A stretch of DNA of 25,070 nucleotides from Candidatus Elarobacter sp. (lineage in GTDB: Bacteria > Vulcanimicrobiota > Vulcanimicrobiia > Vulcanimicrobiales > Vulcanimicrobiaceae). Below the pieces are notes generated by a model. It saw only the letters and a list, made by a program, of their open reading frames with translations, was not told where the DNA came from and searched no databases. A program made the position numbers and the translations under genes. Numbering within the stretch: the stretch's first letter is position 1; the number at the start of each line of letters is the position of its first letter. Shown in pieces: positions 21,745 to 25,070 of this stretch. The DNA lies in assembly GCA_030150085.1 (NCBI GenBank), contig JASLGJ010000021.1, forward strand, positions 1 through 25,070. The letters run 5' to 3'.

Positions 21745-21772
21745 AATTCAAATGAATTGAAGCTTTTCAATT
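21745..21772. promoter_or_regulatory. Two overlapping A/T-rich palindromes upstream of arsR2
   Basis: AATTCA-AA-TGAATT (21745-21758) overlaps AATTGAA-GCTT-TTCAATT (21755-21772); both are perfect inverted repeats. TTCAAT/ATTGAA half-sites also occur at 21673-21679 and 21718-21724. They are distinct from the ATCGA-N6-TCGAT operator and may bind a second regulator, for example one for phosphate, or be part of the arsR2 promoter, since a TTGACT -35-like box starts at 21771. Confidence 0.5.
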
Positions 21773-21877
21773 GACTGCTCGGATTGCTGGGTACTCGTGC
21801 GCAGGGGTTGTCGCGGGCCGCGGCGATTGATAGGGTTTCTGCGTTTCGGGTGCGGTGTGCGGAGGATGGCGAGCTTC

Positions 21878-22222
21878 ATGGCAATGCAGCGTGAGTGCGC
21901 TCCGGGGGCGGTCGACGCGAGCGACCGTTCCGAGGCGGCGAGCTTGTTCAAGGCGCTCGGCGACCCGCACCGGCTGACGATCCTGGCCACGCTGGCGCGC
22001 GAGGCGGACGAGGTCTGCGTGTGCGACTTCACCTCGGCCCTGCCGCTCAACCAGCCCACCGTCTCGCACCACCTGCGGGTGCTGCGCGAGGCCGGCCTGG
22101 TGACCTCCGAGCGGCGCGGGACGTGGGTCTACTACCGCCTCGCGCCCGACGCGCTGGCGCGCGTCGACGCGACCACCCGCGCGCTGCTGGCCCCGCGCGC
22201 CCGCGCGGCGGCCCGGGCCTAG
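21878..22222 (+). CDS. arsR: ArsR-family arsenite-responsive repressor 2
   Basis: This is a 114-aa winged-helix regulator, a close paralogue of arsR1: the core from FKALGDPHRL to the end of WVYYRLAPDA is nearly identical. The likely arsenic ligands are Cys7 and the CVCDF pair Cys47/Cys49, in register with arsR1 when ATG 21878 is used. GGAGGA at 21861-21866 supports this start over 21866 and 21884. It is divergent from pit and lies 125 bp before the peptide gene, whose promoter carries an ArsR operator, so it is the nearest candidate repressor of that operon. The two copies may respond to different arsenic species. Confidence 0.94.
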   Translation: MAMQRECAPGAVDASDRSEAASLFKALGDPHRLTILATLAREADEVCVCDFTSALPLNQPTVSHHLRVLREAGLVTSERRGTWVYYRLAPDALARVDATTRALLAPRARAAARA

Positions 22223-22255
22223 TGTCAGGGCGAGTCGCAATTACAGTCTGACCAC

Positions 22256-22285
22256 TTGTGCGGTATATCGATCTTCGCCTATACT
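22256..22285 (+). promoter_or_regulatory. Promoter of the peptide/ATP-grasp/radical SAM operon
   Basis: TTGTGC (22256-22261), 18 bp, TATACT (22280-22285). The -10 box is strong and the -35 keeps TTG. The predicted start near 22292 sits at the edge of the ArsR operator. This position rules out a peptide start at the upstream GTG 22258. Confidence 0.65.
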
Positions 22286-22293
22286 GGGCTTGG

Positions 22294-22309
22294 ATCGAAG
22301 AGATTCGAT
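22294..22309. promoter_or_regulatory. ArsR operator copy 3 (peptide operon)
   Basis: ATCGA (22294-22298), AGAGAT, TCGAT (22305-22309) matches the other two operators in arms and spacing. It begins 8 bp after the -10 box, at the predicted transcription start, where a bound repressor would block initiation. With flanks the three copies share AATCGA-N6-TCGAT in one orientation. Confidence 0.75.
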
Positions 22310-22347
22310 TCCTTAGCCCGGACTTCATGACCGCGAGGATTTCCCAC

Positions 22348-22500
22348 ATGGCAAGAATGCCGTACACCGCGCCGGCCGACGTCAAATCGGCCTTCACGGC
22401 AGCGTCCGAGGGCAAGAACGCCGACACCGAGGGCAAGACGAGCACGACCGGAAGCGGCCACGCGCCGCCCGTCTGCTGCGTCCGCACTCCCAAGGGCTGA
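22348..22500 (+). CDS. 50-aa Cys-Cys peptide, candidate precursor or arsenic-binding peptide
   Basis: This is a small hydrophilic peptide starting MARMPYTAPADVKSAFTAAS and ending TGSGHAPPVCCVRTPKG. The start at ATG 22348 is supported by GAGGA at 22335-22339 (8-bp spacing); ATG 22327 lacks such a site. The sequence splits into a leader-like, Lys/Glu-rich first half and a Ser/Thr/Gly/Pro-rich tail with adjacent cysteines (Cys43, Cys44), a typical ligand for As(III). It is the first gene after an ArsR-controlled promoter and is followed by an ATP-grasp ligase and a radical SAM enzyme, the arrangement of RiPP precursor genes. It matches no peptide family I know. It could instead be a small metal-binding peptide that is not modified. 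Confidence 0.65.
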   Translation: MARMPYTAPADVKSAFTAASEGKNADTEGKTSTTGSGHAPPVCCVRTPKG

Positions 22501-22513
22501 ACCGCTTTCACCC

Positions 22514-22535
22514 GGTTCGCGCGCTGGCGCGGACC
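22514..22535 (+). promoter_or_regulatory. Intercistronic hairpin after the Cys-Cys peptide
   Basis: GGTTCGCGC (22514-22522) and GCGCGGACC (22527-22535) form a 9-bp stem with one G-U pair and a GCTG loop, with no T-tract. Strong hairpins between a precursor peptide gene and its modifying enzymes often keep peptide expression higher than enzyme expression; that role is inferred here. Confidence 0.5.
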
Positions 22536-22551
22536 ATCTGCCAGGCGCAGG

Positions 22552-23874
22552 GTGGCCTTCTTGAACACCAACGAACTGGTTCGCGGGCGCGAACCGGAGC
22601 TGACCCGTTCGCTCCTCGTCACGATCGCACCGGCGGCCGAGACGGTCGCGGCGGCGAAAGAGCTCGGACTGGACGTCGCGATCGTCGGCCCCGACGGTAA
22701 CAGGCCGGCCGGCGTACCGTTTCACCCGGTCGACTTGGCCGATCCGGCCGCGCTGCGCGGCGTGCTGCGGGAACTGGCCGCGGCGCACGAGATCGCGGGC
22801 GTGCTCAGCAGCGAGGGCCCGTTCGTGCGGGCCGCGGCGGAATGCGCCGCGTTCCTCGGCTTGCCGCACGCGCTCTCGGTCGAAGCCGCGGAGCGGGGCG
22901 AGAACAAGCTGCTCGCCCGGCGCTGCTACGACGCGGCCGGGGTGCGCGGCCCGCAGTACCACGCCACCGCTTCCGCCCACGACGCCGTCGCCGCCGCGGA
23001 GCGGATCGGCTGGCCGGTCGTCGCCAAGCCGCTCAACGACCAGAACAGCCGCTTCGTGCGGCTGTGCCGCAACCGCGAGGACGTCGAGGGCGCGCTGGCG
23101 GCGGTCGCCCAGGCCGGGTTCAACGCCGGCGGGCAGCGCCTGGCGCCCGAGATCCTGCTCGAAGAGTTCGTCAACGGCCAGGAGTACAGCGTCGAGCTGT
23201 TCGTCGAGCGCGGCAGCGCGACCGTCGTCGCGATCTGCGCCAAGGCGCTCGGCCCGCCGCCGTTCTTCGTCGAGATCGGCCACGCCGTGCCGGCCGCGGT
23301 GAGCCCCAAGCTCGCCGCCGAGCTGAGCCAAACCGCGACGGCCGCGGTCGCGGCGCTGGGCGCCGACAACTGCGTCGCGCACGTCGAGCTGCGCGTGCGG
23401 CGCGAGCAAGCCTACGTGATCGAGGTCAACCTGCGCGTCGCCGGCGGCAGGCTGGCCGACCTGGTCGCGACCGTCACCGGCTGGGACCTGGCCGCAGTCG
23501 AGCTCGACCTCGCCCTGGGCCGCCCGGTCCGCGCGCCGCGCACGCCCGAGACGAAGGTCGGCGTGTACCACTGCCTGACCGTCGACGTGCCCTCGGTGGT
23601 CCGCTACGCGCAGGACCCGCTCGAGCTGGGCGACGTCTGGCCGCCGCCGGTCCTCGAGCTCGACGTCCCGCCCGGCGCCACCGTCTATCCCGTCAACCAC
23701 CCGCAGGGCCGTATCTACGGCCGCATCCTGGCCTTCGGCGACGACATGCCCCGGGCGTGGTCGACCGTGCGCACCCTCCGCTCGCTCCTTCGGCTGCGGA
23801 CCGAGCCCGTGAGCGACACCACCTCCCCAGCCGTTGCAGGCAGTCCCGGCTCCGTCAAGTCGGGCTGCTGCTGA
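22552..23874 (+). CDS. ATP-grasp ligase with C-terminal Cys-Cys tail
   Basis: This is a 440-aa ATP-grasp enzyme of the L-amino acid ligase/carnosine synthase-like kind, which activates a carboxylate as acyl phosphate and joins it to an amine. Key parts are Lys119 in GENKLLARR, VVAKPLND with Lys159, LLEEFVNGQEYSVELF with Glu ligands, and the metal-binding EVNLRVAGG at about 291-299. LADLVATVTGWDL follows, as in this family. After the catalytic fold the tail SPAVAGSPGSVKSGCC ends in two cysteines, an unusual addition resembling the Cys-Cys end of the upstream peptide. GTG 22552 is the listed start; TTG 22561, with AGGGTGG upstream, is equally likely. It is followed by the radical SAM gene after 11 bp. 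Confidence 0.85.
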   Translation: MAFLNTNELVRGREPELTRSLLVTIAPAAETVAAAKELGLDVAIVGPDGNRPAGVPFHPVDLADPAALRGVLRELAAAHEIAGVLSSEGPFVRAAAECAAFLGLPHALSVEAAERGENKLLARRCYDAAGVRGPQYHATASAHDAVAAAERIGWPVVAKPLNDQNSRFVRLCRNREDVEGALAAVAQAGFNAGGQRLAPEILLEEFVNGQEYSVELFVERGSATVVAICAKALGPPPFFVEIGHAVPAAVSPKLAAELSQTATAAVAALGADNCVAHVELRVRREQAYVIEVNLRVAGGRLADLVATVTGWDLAAVELDLALGRPVRAPRTPETKVGVYHCLTVDVPSVVRYAQDPLELGDVWPPPVLELDVPPGATVYPVNHPQGRIYGRILAFGDDMPRAWSTVRTLRSLLRLRTEPVSDTTSPAVAGSPGSVKSGCC

Positions 23875-23885
23875 AAGCGATCGAC

Positions 23886-25070
23886 ATGCACGTCACCCTG
23901 ATCTCGACCTACGAAGGCGGGATGCAGCCGCTCGGGCTCGCCGGCGCTGCCGCTCACCTCACCCACGCCGGGCACACGGTCCGCGCGCACGATCTCACCC
24001 TGCAAGAGCTGGACTGGGCCTCGGTCGAGCGCTCGGGGCTGGTCACGTTCAGCGTGCCGCTGTTCGACTCGACCGCGCAGGCGATCGAGATCGCGCAGGA
24101 GATTCGCCGCCGCGAGCTGCCCGCCAAGATCATCTTCTACGGCTCCTACGCGATGCTCAACAGCGAGCACGTGCTCTCGGTCGCGGCCGACGCCGTCATC
24201 GAAGGCGACTGGGAGCACGTCCTGGTCGACGTGGCCGGCCGGCTCGACCGCGGCGAGGACTTCAGCGACGCGCCGGGCATCTCGACGCCGGGCAAGAAGG
24301 CGCTCCCGACCTACCTGCGCACCGGGCGGCTCGTTCCCGACCGCTCGATCCTGCCGCCGCTGACCTCGTACGGCTACGCCGAGGCCAAGGCCCGCATGAA
24401 GCGCGACGTCGTGGTGGGCAACGTCGAGACCGCGCGCGGCTGCCGCTTCTCGTGCAAGTACTGCTCGGTCTTCGCCGCCTACAAGAACAAGGTCGTGCCG
24501 TTCCCGGTCGACGTGGTGCTGCAGGACATCGACAACGTCGTCGCGGCCGGGGCGCAGCACATCTGCTTCATCGACGCCGATTTCCTCAACGCGCCCAAGC
24601 ACGCGCTCGAGATCGCGCAGAAGATGCACGAGAAGCACCCCGAGCTGACCTTCGACTTCACCACCCGCTGCGACCTGATCGTCGAGGACCCCTCGCGCAT
24701 CGAGCGCCTGGTGTCGTACGGCGCGCAGTTCCTGACCAGCGCGCTGGAGTTCCCCTCCGACCGCGTGCTCGAAGCGGTCAACAAGGGCTTCGGGGTCGAG
24801 ACCATCGCGGCCGCGATCGCGATCTGCAAGAAGGTCGGCATCACGCTCAACCCGACCTTCCTGATGTTCAACCCCTGGATCTCGCTGGAGGACCTGAGCA
24901 CGTTCTCGGACTTCATCGCCGCCAACGACCTGGAGAACGACGTCGAGGCGATCCAGTTCCAGACGCGCCTGTGGCTCTACAAGGGCTCGCCGCTGCTGCA
25001 GAACGTCGAAGTGCAGAACCAGATCACGGTCGAGAACGGCTTCAACTACGAGTGGAAGCACGCCGACCCG
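23886..25070 (+). CDS. Radical SAM protein with N-terminal B12-binding-like domain, 3' partial
   Basis: At least 395 residues are encoded before the window ends, with no stop in frame. Residues 1 to ~135 look like a cobalamin-binding-type Rossmann domain (MQPLGLAGAAAHLTHAGHTV, then LVTFSVPLFDSTAQAIEIAQ) but lack the DxHxxG motif, so cobalamin may not bind in the usual way. The radical SAM cluster motif is GCRFSCKYCS (Cys186, Cys190, Cys193). CFIDADFLNAPKHALEIAQ and NPTFLMFNPWISLEDL belong to the partial TIM barrel. By family memory, ArsL, which makes the carbon-arsenic bond of arsinothricin, is a radical SAM enzyme with a C-terminal RCCLKC tail; this protein's tail is outside the window, so that identity is unproved. 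It is the third gene of the ArsR-controlled operon. Confidence 0.88.
   Translation, partial: MHVTLISTYEGGMQPLGLAGAAAHLTHAGHTVRAHDLTLQELDWASVERSGLVTFSVPLFDSTAQAIEIAQEIRRRELPAKIIFYGSYAMLNSEHVLSVAADAVIEGDWEHVLVDVAGRLDRGEDFSDAPGISTPGKKALPTYLRTGRLVPDRSILPPLTSYGYAEAKARMKRDVVVGNVETARGCRFSCKYCSVFAAYKNKVVPFPVDVVLQDIDNVVAAGAQHICFIDADFLNAPKHALEIAQKMHEKHPELTFDFTTRCDLIVEDPSRIERLVSYGAQFLTSALEFPSDRVLEAVNKGFGVETIAAAIAICKKVGITLNPTFLMFNPWISLEDLSTFSDFIAANDLENDVEAIQFQTRLWLYKGSPLLQNVEVQNQITVENGFNYEWKHADP

Noticed and set aside
21608..21751. N-terminal extension of pit to ATG 21751
   Set aside because: The extra 48 residues precede the first family helix, are encoded by A/T-rich sequence containing the ArsR operator, and are absent from usual PiT proteins.
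22258..22347. Longer version of the Cys-Cys peptide starting at GTG 22258
   Set aside because: This start lies within the promoter, upstream of the predicted transcription start, and lacks a ribosome site, whereas ATG 22348 has GAGGA 8 bp upstream.
23866..23895. TGA after Cys-Cys at the end of the ATP-grasp gene as a possible selenocysteine codon
   Set aside because: Readthrough adds only a few unconvincing residues before another stop, and no SECIS-like hairpin was evident; the TGA is taken as a normal stop.

Overview
The window is a GC-rich bacterial chromosome segment with densely packed genes, many start-stop overlaps (ATGA/GTGA) and frequent GTG starts. No rRNA, tRNA, CRISPR array or insertion sequence was seen. 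The gene style recalls an uncultured high-GC lineage (a Candidatus Eremiobacterota-like or actinobacteria-like organism would fit), but the sequence alone does not settle the taxon.

Region 1 (1-6544) is a fatty-acyl-CoA beta-oxidation block: the 3' part of an enoyl-CoA hydratase/3-hydroxyacyl-CoA dehydrogenase fusion, an overlapping thiolase, a reverse-strand SDR, and a pair of acyl-CoA dehydrogenases that look like the two subunits of a heteromeric enzyme. An unrecognised 231-aa protein follows. Region 2 (6562-11566, reverse strand) is a translation block: an RNA methyltransferase of the SpoU/TrmH type, then a separate promoter driving a 32-codon YqzL-like micro-ORF, an intrinsic terminator just before pheS, pheS, pheT and a CvpA-like membrane protein. 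Region 3 (11619-15495, forward) is a tightly coupled housekeeping operon: small membrane protein, atypical SDR, Nudix hydrolase, unknown protein, alpha/beta hydrolase and cytidine deaminase.

Region 4 (15496-25070) is an arsenic locus. Forward: aioB (Rieske) and aioA (molybdopterin subunit) of arsenite oxidase, with an overlapping P-loop protein that may serve molybdenum cofactor assembly. Reverse: arsR1-arsN1-arsC, and upstream of it a PiT-type phosphate transporter split into two coupled ORFs. Forward again: a second arsR, then an operon with a 50-aa peptide ending in a Cys-Cys motif, an ATP-grasp ligase that itself ends in Gly-Cys-Cys, and a radical SAM enzyme running off the right edge.

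The most interesting observation is a 16-bp operator, ATCGA-N6-TCGAT, present at three places: over the arsR1 start codon, between pit and arsR2, and at the predicted transcription start of the peptide/ATP-grasp/radical-SAM operon. It ties that uncharacterised biosynthetic operon to the ArsR regulon. With arsN1 (a self-resistance type of acetyltransferase for arsinothricin) close by, the operon is a candidate for making an organoarsenical or an arsenic-linked peptide product; this function is inference.
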